Source: Lysobacterales bacterium
GTDB lineage: Bacteria; Pseudomonadota; Gammaproteobacteria; Xanthomonadales; Xanthomonadaceae
Direction of reading: 5' to 3'
Assembly (NCBI GenBank): GCA_015655355.1
Contig: JAATFG010000029.1
Span: 1 to 46,976, forward strand
Length of the DNA stretch: 46,976 nt
Shown: positions 26,535 to 35,273 of the stretch, piece by piece
Numbering within the stretch: the first letter of the stretch is position 1
How the letters are laid out: every line of letters starts with the position of its first letter
The notes under the pieces: model-generated
Told to the model about the DNA's origin: nothing
Seen by the model: the letters and a program-made list of their open reading frames with translations, nothing else
Databases searched by the model: none
Made by a program: the position numbers and the translations under genes

Positions 26535-26548
26535 CGAGGTGATTGCTT

Positions 26549-26577
26549 TTCCCCTCTCATCTCGTGGGGGAGGGGAA
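26549..26577. terminator. Hairpin between convergent purK and sodB
   Basis: TTCCCCTC (26549-26556) pairs with GAGGGGAA (26570-26577) across a 13-base loop. It lies in the 54-base gap between the two stops. There is no T-run beyond the stem on either strand, so it may be a weak bidirectional terminator or a small dispersed repeat. Confidence 0.35.
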
Positions 26578-26588
26578 CGTCAAAAGCG

Positions 26589-27173
26589 TCAGGCGAGATT
26601 CGACGCGACGAAATCCCAGTTGACGATGTTCCAGAACGCTTCGACGTATTTCGCCCGTGCATTGCGCTGGTCGATGTAATAGGCGTGTTCCCAGGTGTCG
26701 AGCACCAGCAGCGGCGTGTCGTGGCCGGTCAGCGGCGTGTTCGCATGCGTGGTCGCGACCAGCGCCAGTTGCCCGGACGGGCGCTGCACCAGCCAGGTCC
26801 AGCCGCTGCCGAACAGGCCGGTCGCCAGCCTGGAGAATTCGTCCTTGAACTTGCCGAAATCGCCGAACTGGCGCTCGATCAGTTCCAGCAGCCTGCCGTC
26901 GGGCTTGCCGGCGCCGCGCCCGGCCGGCTTCAGGCCGTTCCAGTAGAAGCGGTGATTCCACGCCTGCGCCGCGTTCTCGAACAGCCTGCCCTGCGCCTTG
27001 CGCACGATCTCTTCCAGCGGCGCGTTCGCCAGCGGCGTGCTGGCGACCAGGCGATGGGTTTCGTCGAAATAATGCCGGGTGTGCTTGCCGTGGTGGAAGT
27101 CCACGGTTTCGGCGGAAATGTGCGGCGCCAGCGCGCTGCGATCGTAGGGCAATGCGGGAAATTCGAGGGACAT
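26589..27173 (-). CDS. sodB: Superoxide dismutase, iron type
   Basis: A 194-residue enzyme that converts superoxide to oxygen and hydrogen peroxide. The four metal ligands are present: His in HHGKHTRHY, His in AWNHRFYW, and Asp and His in DTWEHAYYIDQRN. The Gln in NAAQAWNH is the position typical of Fe-SOD rather than Mn-SOD. GSGWTWLV is conserved. The ATG at 27173 (MSLEFPALPYD) gives the usual length. Divergent from grxD, with 102 bases between. Confidence 0.95.
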   Translation of the reverse strand: MSLEFPALPYDRSALAPHISAETVDFHHGKHTRHYFDETHRLVASTPLANAPLEEIVRKAQGRLFENAAQAWNHRFYWNGLKPAGRGAGKPDGRLLELIERQFGDFGKFKDEFSRLATGLFGSGWTWLVQRPSGQLALVATTHANTPLTGHDTPLLVLDTWEHAYYIDQRNARAKYVEAFWNIVNWDFVASNLA

Positions 27174-27275
27174 GTCGGGACGGCATCGAAGCAATGGGCG
27201 AAAAGGCGAATGCCTGCGCCTCGGGCGCAGCGATTACAATGGGCGCAGTCTAGCCGAGCCATGGAGTGAAACCTC

Positions 27276-27596
27276 ATGCAGGTGATGGAACGCATCCAGG
27301 CCATCGTCGAAACCCAGCCCGTCGTGCTTTTCATGAAGGGCACGCCGCAGTACCCGATGTGCGGCTATTCGCACGCGGCGGTGCAGGCCCTGCGCCGGGC
27401 CGGCGCGCGCGACCTGCACACGGTCAACGTGCTGGAGGAGCCGGAAATCCGCGCCAACCTGCCGCGCTATTCCAACTGGCCGACGTTTCCGCAGATGTTC
27501 ATCCACGGCGAACTGATCGGGGGTGCCGACATCATCGGCGAACTGCTCGAATCCGGCGAACTGCAGCGCATGGTTGCCGAAGCGCTGTTGCAATGA
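27276..27596 (+). CDS. grxD: Monothiol glutaredoxin (Grx4/GrxD type)
   Basis: A 106-residue CGFS-class glutaredoxin, a carrier of 2Fe-2S clusters with glutathione and BolA. The active site reads CGYS instead of CGFS. The glutathione-binding LFMKGTP, WPTFPQMFIHGELIGGADII and the C-terminal helix are conserved. Two ATGs, at 27276 and 27285, are possible; the first is used. It overlaps the SDR gene by 4 bases. Confidence 0.93.
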   Translation: MQVMERIQAIVETQPVVLFMKGTPQYPMCGYSHAAVQALRRAGARDLHTVNVLEEPEIRANLPRYSNWPTFPQMFIHGELIGGADIIGELLESGELQRMVAEALLQ

Positions 27597-28276
27597 AGCC
27601 CGAATCCCTGCGTGACCGCGTCGTCCTGATCACCGGCGCGACGGGCGGCCTGGGTGCGGCGACGGCCATCGCCTGCGCACGCGCCGGCGCGACGCCGGTG
27701 CTGCTCGGGCGCAAGGTGAAGAAGCTGGAAAAGGTCTACGACGCCTGCGTCGAAGCAGGATGCGAGCCGTTGCCGGCGATTTATCCGCTCGACCTGCACG
27801 GCGCCACGCCGCAGGACTACGCCGAGCTGGCGCAGCGCATCGAAGCGAACCTCGGCCGGCTCGATGGCCTGGTGCATTGCGCGGCGGATTTCGCCGGGCT
27901 GACCCCTCTGGAACTGACCGAGCCGGCGGCATTCGCGCGCGCGGTGCACGTCAACTTCACCGCGCCGCTGCTGTTGACCCGGGCCTGCCTGCCGCTGCTG
28001 AAGCGCGGTGGCGACGCGGCCATCGCGTTCGCCGTCAACGACGTCGCGCTGACCTCGCAGGCGTACTGGGGCGCCTATGGCGCGATGCAGCCGGCCTTGC
28101 TGGCCGCGGTCGCGCAACTGCGCGCCGAATTGAACGGCAGGGTACGCGTGGCCGCGCTGCAGCCCGGGCCGATGCGCACCGCGCTGCGCGGCCGCGCCTG
28201 GGCCGAGGACAACGACGCGCAATTGCGCGATCCGGCAGACTATGCCGCCGCCTGCGTACGGTTGCTCACCCCATGA
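27593..28276 (+). CDS. Short-chain dehydrogenase-like protein with altered catalytic residues
   Basis: A 227-residue Rossmann-fold protein like YciK. The cofactor motif is intact (ITGATGGLGAATA), and an Arg in LLGRKVKKLEKV suggests NADP(H). The catalytic Tyr lies in WGAYGAMQPAL, but the following Lys of YxxxK is Gln, and the Ser expected 13 residues before the Tyr is Asn (FAVNDVAL). It may be a weak or non-catalytic member. It overlaps grxD before it and the MarC gene after it by 4 bases each, so the three are one transcript. Confidence 0.85.
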   Translation: MKPESLRDRVVLITGATGGLGAATAIACARAGATPVLLGRKVKKLEKVYDACVEAGCEPLPAIYPLDLHGATPQDYAELAQRIEANLGRLDGLVHCAADFAGLTPLELTEPAAFARAVHVNFTAPLLLTRACLPLLKRGGDAAIAFAVNDVALTSQAYWGAYGAMQPALLAAVAQLRAELNGRVRVAALQPGPMRTALRGRAWAEDNDAQLRDPADYAAACVRLLTP

Positions 28277-28875
28277 CGATCCTGTCCGCCGCCCTGTTGC
28301 TGTTCCTGATCCTTGATCCGCTCGGCAACATCCCGATCTTCCTGAGCATCCTCAAGCCGCTGCCGCGCCGGCGCCAGCGCATCGTCGTCGCCCGCGAGTT
28401 GGTCATCGCCCTGGTGGTGCTGATGATCTTCCTGCTGGGCGGCCAGCATTTCCTCAATGCGATCCACCTGCGCCAGGAATCGGTGCAGATCGCCGGCGGC
28501 ATCGTCCTGTTCCTGATCGGCCTGCGCATGGTGTTCCCGCATCCGGACGGCGTGGTCGGCGAAATGCCCGGCGGCGAGCCGTTCATCGTGCCCTTGGCCA
28601 TTCCGCTGGTGGCGGGCCCGTCCGGCATGGCCGCGGTGATGCTGATGGGCTCCAGCGAACCGCAGCGCCTGGGCGACTGGAGCCTCGCCCTGCTGATCGC
28701 CTGGGCCGCCGCCGCAGTGATCCTGATGGCGGCGACCGTGTTGTACAAGTTCCTCGGCGAGCGCGTGCTGACCGCGGTCGAGCGGTTGATGGGCATGCTG
28801 CTGGTGGCCATTTCGGTGCAGATGTTCCTCGACGGCATCGGCACCTATCTCAAGCTGGCCGCGCCGAACATCTGA
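28273..28875 (+). CDS. MarC-family integral membrane protein (YhgN-like)
   Basis: A 200-residue protein with six hydrophobic helices and the family motifs LFLILDPLGNIPIFLSIL, GGIVLFLIGLRMV and PLAIPLVAGPSGMAAVML. Function unknown; despite the name, MarC is not an antibiotic efflux pump. It ends the grxD-SDR-marC operon. A small inverted repeat follows, before the TonB-receptor promoter. Confidence 0.9.
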   Translation: MTILSAALLLFLILDPLGNIPIFLSILKPLPRRRQRIVVARELVIALVVLMIFLLGGQHFLNAIHLRQESVQIAGGIVLFLIGLRMVFPHPDGVVGEMPGGEPFIVPLAIPLVAGPSGMAAVMLMGSSEPQRLGDWSLALLIAWAAAAVILMAATVLYKFLGERVLTAVERLMGMLLVAISVQMFLDGIGTYLKLAAPNI

Positions 28876-28880
28876 ACGGA

Positions 28881-28915
28881 CGGTGACCGGGATTTCACCG
28901 GCTCCGACCGGTTTT
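28881..28915 (+). terminator. Possible terminator after the MarC gene
   Basis: Two short overlapping stems can form: CGGTGA with TCACCG (28881-28886 and 28895-28900), or ACCGG with CCGGT (28897-28901 and 28908-28912), the second followed by TTT. It is weak but lies just after the stop and before the receptor promoter element. Confidence 0.35.
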
Positions 28916-28953
28916 GCGGGGAAGTTCGGGAAAAGTGAAGCCGATATGTCGGA

Positions 28954-29005
28954 CTGACATGTCTGCGTCACATTTCGGCCTTAGCGTGTTAACCTGATGT
29001 TAACC
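28954..29005 (+). promoter_or_regulatory. Shared TonB-receptor upstream element, copy 1
   Basis: It has the form TGACATG-YCTGCGTCACA, then TAGCGTGTTAACC and a second GTTAACC. The two GTTAACC boxes (28988-28994 and 28999-29005) are 11 bases apart, one helical turn. The same arrangement lies upstream of the second receptor at 31731-31782. It lies 122 bases before the receptor start, leaving a long 5' leader. Confidence 0.6.
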
Positions 29006-29126
29006 CTGTGATGGCGTGGGAAGGCGCCCGCAGGTGTCTTGCGTCTCCCGTTTTGGGCCGGCCACGCGCCGGCGCTATCCCTACGTAGTCCGTCATCGCC
29101 CAAACCGCATTGAGGCTTTTTTGTCC

Positions 29127-31631
29127 ATGAACCACGCCCAGCTCCGGATTTCGAAACTTTCCCTTGGCCTGATGGCCGCGCTCGCCGCCATGCCGGCGCT
29201 CGCCCAGCAGCAGGACCAAGACGCTACCACCACGACCGCGCAGCGCGCCAATGCGGCCAGCACTTCGAACACCACCAACGCCAATGCTTCGCAGCGCGCC
29301 GTGCAGCAGCTTGACGCGATCCAGGTGCGTGGTCAGGACCTGTCGCTCGGCGGCGGCCTGATGTCGGTGCAGGTCGCGCCGAAGGCGGTGTCCACGATCA
29401 CACGCGAGGCGATCGAGCAGTCCACGCCGGGTGCGAACTACACGCAGATGATCGACACGATTCCGGGCGTGGTTTCGACCACTGACGATCCGACCGGCCT
29501 GTTCGACGGCAACTACCAGATCCGTGGTTTCACCAATGACCAGATCGGCGTCACCGTCAACGGCGCACCGGTAAACGACAGCGGCAATTACCGCGTCTAT
29601 GCGACCGAATACGGCGACACCGAGAACATGAACGACATCACCGTGCTGCAAGGCTACCCGGATGTCGATCAGGCGGTGGCCGGCGCGGCCGGCGGCACCA
29701 TCGCGTGGTCGACCATCGACCCGTCGCACGATTTCGGCGTCGATGCGAGCCTGTCCGGCGGCAGCAATGATTACCGCCGCGAATTCGTCCGCGTGCAGAC
29801 CGGCGACACCGGCGCGGTGCGTTCGTGGATTTCGTATTCGCACAACTCCACCGATTTGTGGCGCGGCGAAGGCAGCGGCAAGGTCGACAAGATCGACGGC
29901 AAGTCGGTGTGGACGATCGACGACGAGAACTCGATCTCGGCCTCGTTGCAATACAACCGCGAAATCCGCTATGGCGGCTATTACGGCCCGACCTTGGCGC
30001 AATACGAGCAGACGGGCTACGACTTCAACTACAACACCGCGCTGACCGGCAATCCGACGACCGACAAGAACTACTGGCGCACGCACACCAATCCGTTCCG
30101 CAACTACATGTTGAGCCTGGACGGTGAATTCCAGCTCAGTGATTCGTTGCACTTGTCGGTGGTGCCGTACTTCCAGTTCGGCACCGGTGGCGCCGGCAGC
30201 GGCCAGACCGTGACCGAAAGCACCGCGGCCAGCAACATCGGTCGCTATGGCTACGTCAATTACGACGTCAACGGCGATGGCCAGATCAGCGGCTCGCAAC
30301 TGGTTTACGGCTACAGCGGCTCCGATACGTGGCGCCCGGGCGTGATCGCCAAGTTGGCGCAGGACTTCGGCCAGAACGACACGCTGACCTACGGCATCTG
30401 GTACGACGCGCCGCGCCAGGAACAGCGCAATGTCTATACCCGCGTGGATGCCGACGGCAATCCGGCTGACATCTGGGTCAAGAACAGCGACAACCTGCTC
30501 ACCTATTCCAATTCCGACCAGCCGCAATACAACTTCTACGACTACACCGAAACCACGCTGAAGCGTGCGTTCATCAGCAACAACTGGACCCCGAACGACC
30601 AGTGGACGGTGACGGTGGCCGGCGCGTACACCGACGTCGAGCGCAAGGGCTTTGGCTATCAGCATTACGGTGCGGATGGTGGTCCCGACTACACGCAGCA
30701 GTACGGTGGCTATTCCAGCGATAGCTGGAAGAAGTTCACCCCATCGGCGGGCGCCAAGTTCCAGCTCGACGACGCCAACCAGTTCTACCTGGGCTACGGC
30801 AAGACCTTCCGCGCGCCGGTCAATGGCGTCATCACCCAGAGCAACGCGGTGATCGAGTTCTACGAACAGAACCCGGATGAGCTGGCCTACAGCGGCATTA
30901 CCAACGAGCAGTTGGCGGCCATCGGCAACAACAAGCCGGAAAGCGCCGACGTGCTGGACCTGGGCTGGCGCTATTACGCCGGTCGCGTGTCGGCCAGCAT
31001 CGATGCCTATGCCGCGAACCTGAAGAACAAGCAGGTCAGCGGTTACGACCAGGGCAGCAGCCAGACGGTGTTCGTCTCCGTGAAGGAACTGCACCAGCGC
31101 GGCGTGAACGCCGAGGCCAGCTACAAGCTCGTCCCGGAATGGTTGAACATGTATGCGTCGTACTCGTACACCGAATCGACTTTCGCCGACGACACTGCGA
31201 CCATCGGCGACGGCCTCTACCCGACCAAGGGCAAGGATTTCACCAACGTGCCGAAGAACACCGCGCACGTCGGCCTGAACCTGCACCACGGCCCATTCTG
31301 GGCGAGCCTGAGCGGCAATTACCGCAGCAGCTTCTATGCGGACTGGATGAACACCCAGCAATTGCCGGGCTACACCACGTTCAACTTCAACGCAGGCGTC
31401 CATCTGCACGATTTTGCCTCGTGGTTCAAGAAGCCGCAGATCAAGGTCAACGTATACAACGTGACCGACAAGCAGGCGCTGACGTATGCGCAGAACATCA
31501 GCTTCCTGGCATCGCACACCAGTGGCCTGACCGACCCGGATACGGGCAAGGCTTTGTACTACACGGATCCGTATTACAGCCTGCTGGCGCCGCGTACCGT
31601 CATGGTCACCCTCAGCGCGTCGTTCTTCTGA
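29127..31631 (+). CDS. TonB-dependent outer-membrane receptor (first of two)
   Basis: An 834-residue ligand-gated outer-membrane channel. Signal peptide: LRISKLSLGLMAALAAMPALA. A Gln/Asn/Thr-rich stretch of about 40 residues follows, then the plug domain (VSTITREAIEQSTPGANYTQ, MIDTIPGVVST, DGNYQIRGFTNDQIGVTVNG) and a 22-strand barrel ending in the aromatic TVMVTLSASFF. There is no carboxypeptidase-like N-terminal domain. The substrate is unknown; it could be a siderophore, sugar or other compound. The start at 29127 gives the signal peptide; the frame is open further up to 29016. Expression elements and terminator are shared with the next receptor. Confidence 0.92.
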   Translation: MNHAQLRISKLSLGLMAALAAMPALAQQQDQDATTTTAQRANAASTSNTTNANASQRAVQQLDAIQVRGQDLSLGGGLMSVQVAPKAVSTITREAIEQSTPGANYTQMIDTIPGVVSTTDDPTGLFDGNYQIRGFTNDQIGVTVNGAPVNDSGNYRVYATEYGDTENMNDITVLQGYPDVDQAVAGAAGGTIAWSTIDPSHDFGVDASLSGGSNDYRREFVRVQTGDTGAVRSWISYSHNSTDLWRGEGSGKVDKIDGKSVWTIDDENSISASLQYNREIRYGGYYGPTLAQYEQTGYDFNYNTALTGNPTTDKNYWRTHTNPFRNYMLSLDGEFQLSDSLHLSVVPYFQFGTGGAGSGQTVTESTAASNIGRYGYVNYDVNGDGQISGSQLVYGYSGSDTWRPGVIAKLAQDFGQNDTLTYGIWYDAPRQEQRNVYTRVDADGNPADIWVKNSDNLLTYSNSDQPQYNFYDYTETTLKRAFISNNWTPNDQWTVTVAGAYTDVERKGFGYQHYGADGGPDYTQQYGGYSSDSWKKFTPSAGAKFQLDDANQFYLGYGKTFRAPVNGVITQSNAVIEFYEQNPDELAYSGITNEQLAAIGNNKPESADVLDLGWRYYAGRVSASIDAYAANLKNKQVSGYDQGSSQTVFVSVKELHQRGVNAEASYKLVPEWLNMYASYSYTESTFADDTATIGDGLYPTKGKDFTNVPKNTAHVGLNLHHGPFWASLSGNYRSSFYADWMNTQQLPGYTTFNFNAGVHLHDFASWFKKPQIKVNVYNVTDKQALTYAQNISFLASHTSGLTDPDTGKALYYTDPYYSLLAPRTVMVTLSASFF

Positions 31632-31660
31632 TCGGCGTCTCAGGCAACACGGCAACACCC

Positions 31661-31693
31661 AAACGGCCCGGAGCAATCCGGGCCGTTTTTTTT
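31661..31693 (+). terminator. Rho-independent terminator of the first TonB receptor
   Basis: A 12-bp stem (31661-31672 with 31677-31688) and a GCAA loop lead into eight T's (31686-31693). The sequence around it, GCAACACCC then AACGGCCCGGAGCAATCCGG, is repeated almost unchanged after the second receptor. Confidence 0.9.
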
Positions 31694-31730
31694 CGGCAGC
31701 GGCCGGGCAAACAGGGGCTCGAACATGAAA

Positions 31731-31782
31731 TTGACATGCCTGCGTCACACTTTCTGGCTAGCGTGTTAACCTCCCGTTAACC
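31731..31782 (+). promoter_or_regulatory. Shared TonB-receptor upstream element, copy 2
   Basis: It has the same order as copy 1: TTGACATGCCTGCGTCACA, then TAGCGTGTTAACC, then GTTAACC. The boxes are at 31765-31771 and 31776-31782, again 11 bases apart. TTGACA at 31731 would serve as a -35 box. It lies 126 bases before the start of the second receptor. Confidence 0.6.
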
Positions 31783-31907
31783 ACGCAGGGATGCTCCGAG
31801 GTTTGTCCTGTGGCGGTTTGCGTTCTGTCTCCCGCGTCGACGCGTCAGCGCCGCGCACGCTTTGCAAGTTTGCTCCTTTCGCCAACCCGCAATCCGAGGC
31901 CACGCCC

Positions 31908-34900
31908 ATGAAACAAACCCCGTTCCGCCTGTCCAAACTTTCCCTCGGCCTGGTGGCCGCGCTGGCCGCCGCGCCGGTATTCGCGCAGAGCCTCTCGTCC
32001 GGTATCGCCGGCCAAGTGACCGATACGGGCGGCGCACCCGTCGCCGCTGCCGATGTCACCATCACCAACACGGCGACCGGTGCCGTCAGCCACGCCACCA
32101 CCGGCGCCAGTGGTTACTACTCGGTCAGCGGCCTGCAGGTCGGTGGCCCGTACACGGTCAAGGTGAGCAAGGGCGACATGACCCAGGCCACCGAAGGCGT
32201 CTATCTCGAGCTGAACACCTCCGCGGCGGTCAACGAACGCCTCGGTGCGGAAGCCACCGACCTGGGCACCGTCTCGGTCACCGGCAACCGCACCGTGCTC
32301 AATACCTTCAATCCGGACAACAAGGGCCTGAGCACCAACATCAGTGGCCGCGCGCTGGAAACCGCGCCATCCGGCAACCGTTCGCTGGACGACATCGCCC
32401 GCCTCGACCCGCGCATCCAGGTCGTCGACCAGGGCAAGGGCTCGATCTCGGTGGCCGGCCTGAACAACCGCTACAACAACATCAGCGTCGATGGCCTGTC
32501 GCAGACCGACCCGTTCGGCCTGAACGCGAATGGCCTGGCCTACGCCGGTTCGCCGATTTCGGTGGACACCATCGCCGCGTACAACATTTCCACCACCGAT
32601 TTCGACACCGCGTCGGATACCGTCGGCGCCAACATCAACGCCGTCACCAAGTCCGGCACCAACGAATTCCACGGCTCGGTCTACTACGCCTTCTCCAATG
32701 CCGACGGCATGGTCGGCAAGGTGGACGGCAAGCAATACCCGAGCTTCGACAAGAACGACACCTACGGCATCACCGTCGGCGGTCCGATCGTCAAGGACAA
32801 GCTGTTCTTCTTCGCTTCGTACGAAGACCAGAAGGTCAAGGGACTGGGCGGCAGCGCCGCGTCCGATGGCGTGAGCAACGGCAATTTCAGTCCCGGCGAC
32901 GTGCAGGACGTGATCGACGATGCCTCCGCGCTGGGGCTTGCGCCCGGCACTTACGGCGGCGGCAGCGCCACGCTGGAGGACAAGCGCTACCTGGGCAAGA
33001 TCGACTGGAACATCGCCGACGGCCATCGCGCCAGCTTCACCTACCAGCGCACCGAAGAAACCCAGCCCACGCCGTACGACACCAATTCCAGCAGCGTCGT
33101 GTTGTCCAGCCACTGGTACAACGTCAGCAACGTGACCAACAACTACGCGCTGCAATTGTTCGATGACTGGACCGACAACTTCAGCACCGAGTTCAAGGTC
33201 GGCTACCAGAAGTTCGACGAACTGCAGGGCAATGCCGTCGACCAGCCGCACGTCAAGGTCTGCGTGCCGGCGCACGACGATTACAGCGGCACGCCGGCGG
33301 GTTCGTGCAATCCGGGCACGGGCAGCTTCAATGGCAACGGCGGCATCTACCTCGGCGAAGACCGTTATCGCCACGAGAACGCGATCGGTTCCAAGCGCCT
33401 GACCGGCACGCTGGCGGCCACCTATACCGCGGGCAGCCACGTCATCAAGGGAGGTTTCGATTATCTCAGCAACGAGATGTTCGACCTGTTCGGAGCCAAC
33501 TGGCACGGCACCTACCTGTTCGACAGCCCCGAGGCGTTCGCCAATGGCGATTACCTGTCCTACCAGTTGACCACGCTGGCGCCGGGCAAGACCGAAGCCG
33601 ATGCCTCCGGTCAATGGAAGTACACCCAGATCAGCCCGTTCATCCAGGACACCTGGCAGGCCACCGACAATCTTTCGCTGCAATACGGCGTGCGCATGGA
33701 TCTGCCGAAGGCCGACCACGCCGCGACCGAAAACACCGCGTGGGAACAGGCGTTCGGCTACCCGAACAACTACAAGATCGGCTCCAGCAACAAGGTGGTC
33801 GAGCCGCGCGTGTCGTTCAACTACCAGTTCGACAGCGAGCAGTTGATGCAGATGCGTGGCGGTTTCGGCCTGTTCCAGTCGGTGCCACCCTACGTGTGGC
33901 TGACCGCTCCGTATCTCAACAACGGTGGCGCGACCGTCACCTGCACCTGGGTCCGCGACCAGACCAGCCCGTGCGGTCCGAACCCGGCGTTCGACACGAA
34001 TCCGGCGCAGGCGGCCGCGGCGGCGCAGGCGGCTGCCAACGCCAAGGGCGGCACGCCCGAGATCGACACCATCGATCCGGACTTCAAGTTGCCGACCGTG
34101 TGGAAGGCCAGCCTGGCGTTCGACTCCGCGCTGCCGTGGTGGGACATGATCGGTTCGGTCGAATACCAGCACCTGAAGAACAAGGACGCCGTGCTGTTCC
34201 TGCTGCCGAACGTCGGCACGCCGAGCGGCACCTTGCCGGATGGCCGCCTGTCGTATTGGGCGGGCAACACCTTCAACGGGGCGAAGAACAACGGCATCAA
34301 TCCGGCGTTCGCCTACAACTCCACGTACGTGACCAATACCGACAAGGGCGGTTCGGATGCGTTGACCCTGTCGTTGATCAAGCCGGTGAACTCGTGGGGG
34401 CTTTCGGGCAACCTGGCGGTCACCCTGACCCACGCCAACGAAGTCAATCCGGGCAACAGCTCGCAGGTCGCGTCCGATTACCAGTACGTGGCGCGCACCA
34501 ATCCGAACGAAGTCATCGCCTCGCCGACGGATTACGTCGTGCCGCTGTCGGTGAAGGCCTCGGTCAACTGGGACCATGCCTTCTTCGGTGATTACAAGAC
34601 CACGGTGTCGTTGTTCTACAACGGCCACACCGGCCTGCCGTACAGCTGGGTGTTCGCCGGCGACGTGAATGGCGACAACTACTCCGGTTACGATCTGGCC
34701 TACATCCCGACCCTGAACGATGCAAAGGTCAACTACGGCAACGCCACCCAGGCGCAGATCGACGCGTTCAACAAGTTCATCGACAACGATCCGTACCTGT
34801 CCACCCATCGCGGCCAGATCGCCGGCCGCAACGCCACGCACCTGCCGTGGGTCAACGACCTCGACGTGGGCCTGCAGCAGGAAATCCCGGGCTTCTTCCA

Positions 34901-35156
34901 CGACAACAAGGCCGTGGTGCGTCTGGACATCTACAATTTCCTGAACATGCTCAACAAGGATTGGGGCACCAGCGAGAGCGTTGGCACCACCTTCCGCTCG
35001 CTGGCGGCGGTTTCCGGCATCACCGATGGCCAGTACGACTACAACCTGGGCACGCCGACTTCGCCGACCTGGCAGAAGACCACGCTGTACGATGGCTCCA
35101 CCTATCGCGTCGTGTCGCGCTGGTCGGCGATGTTGACCGTGCGCTACGAGTTCTGA
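31908..35156 (+). CDS. Oar-like TonB-dependent receptor with carboxypeptidase regulatory-like domain
   Basis: A 1082-residue outer-membrane protein. Signal peptide: FRLSKLSLGLVAALAAAPVFA, close to that of the first receptor. Residues about 30-105 form a CarboxypepD_reg domain (GIAGQVTDTGGAPVAAADVT, TTGASGYYSVSGL). The plug follows (RALETAPSGNRSLDDIARLD, SVAGLNNRYNNISVDGLSQT, NINAVTKSGTNEFHGSVYY), then a large barrel (YEDQKVKG, TALAFDSAL-type strands) ending in SRWSAMLTVRYEF. This is the Oar/OmpA-like receptor class common in Lysobacterales. The substrate is unknown. An in-frame ATG at 31791 would add 39 residues before the signal peptide and is rejected. Confidence 0.93.
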   Translation: MKQTPFRLSKLSLGLVAALAAAPVFAQSLSSGIAGQVTDTGGAPVAAADVTITNTATGAVSHATTGASGYYSVSGLQVGGPYTVKVSKGDMTQATEGVYLELNTSAAVNERLGAEATDLGTVSVTGNRTVLNTFNPDNKGLSTNISGRALETAPSGNRSLDDIARLDPRIQVVDQGKGSISVAGLNNRYNNISVDGLSQTDPFGLNANGLAYAGSPISVDTIAAYNISTTDFDTASDTVGANINAVTKSGTNEFHGSVYYAFSNADGMVGKVDGKQYPSFDKNDTYGITVGGPIVKDKLFFFASYEDQKVKGLGGSAASDGVSNGNFSPGDVQDVIDDASALGLAPGTYGGGSATLEDKRYLGKIDWNIADGHRASFTYQRTEETQPTPYDTNSSSVVLSSHWYNVSNVTNNYALQLFDDWTDNFSTEFKVGYQKFDELQGNAVDQPHVKVCVPAHDDYSGTPAGSCNPGTGSFNGNGGIYLGEDRYRHENAIGSKRLTGTLAATYTAGSHVIKGGFDYLSNEMFDLFGANWHGTYLFDSPEAFANGDYLSYQLTTLAPGKTEADASGQWKYTQISPFIQDTWQATDNLSLQYGVRMDLPKADHAATENTAWEQAFGYPNNYKIGSSNKVVEPRVSFNYQFDSEQLMQMRGGFGLFQSVPPYVWLTAPYLNNGGATVTCTWVRDQTSPCGPNPAFDTNPAQAAAAAQAAANAKGGTPEIDTIDPDFKLPTVWKASLAFDSALPWWDMIGSVEYQHLKNKDAVLFLLPNVGTPSGTLPDGRLSYWAGNTFNGAKNNGINPAFAYNSTYVTNTDKGGSDALTLSLIKPVNSWGLSGNLAVTLTHANEVNPGNSSQVASDYQYVARTNPNEVIASPTDYVVPLSVKASVNWDHAFFGDYKTTVSLFYNGHTGLPYSWVFAGDVNGDNYSGYDLAYIPTLNDAKVNYGNATQAQIDAFNKFIDNDPYLSTHRGQIAGRNATHLPWVNDLDVGLQQEIPGFFHDNKAVVRLDIYNFLNMLNKDWGTSESVGTTFRSLAAVSGITDGQYDYNLGTPTSPTWQKTTLYDGSTYRVVSRWSAMLTVRYEF

Positions 35157-35184
35157 TCCGTCGCGCTGCCTGCAACACCCGAAC

Positions 35185-35210
35185 GGCCCGGAGCAATCCG
35201 GGCCATTTTC
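35185..35210 (+). terminator. Terminator of the Oar-like receptor
   Basis: An 8-bp stem GGCCCGGA/TCCGGGCC (35185-35192 with 35197-35204) with a GCAA loop is followed by ATTTTCCTTTT. It is a near copy of the first receptor's terminator but with a G-A mismatch at the stem base and a weaker T-run. Confidence 0.75.
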
Positions 35211-35273
35211 CTTTTGCCCGGCGCAGGGCTAAAGTGCAGCGCGAACGAACGAGAGACGACCAAGGAAAGCCGA

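Noticed and set aside
28989-31748. A long open frame antisense to the first TonB receptor.
   Set aside because: Same cause. The plus strand has a full receptor with signal peptide, plug and barrel.
31791-31907. N-terminal extension of the Oar-like receptor from an upstream ATG.
   Set aside because: It would place 39 residues before a clear signal peptide and lies inside the leader shared with the first receptor.
31845-34901. A very long open frame antisense to the Oar-like receptor.
   Set aside because: High GC with strong third-position bias leaves the opposite strand free of stops. The translation has no domain, signal or composition of a real protein.
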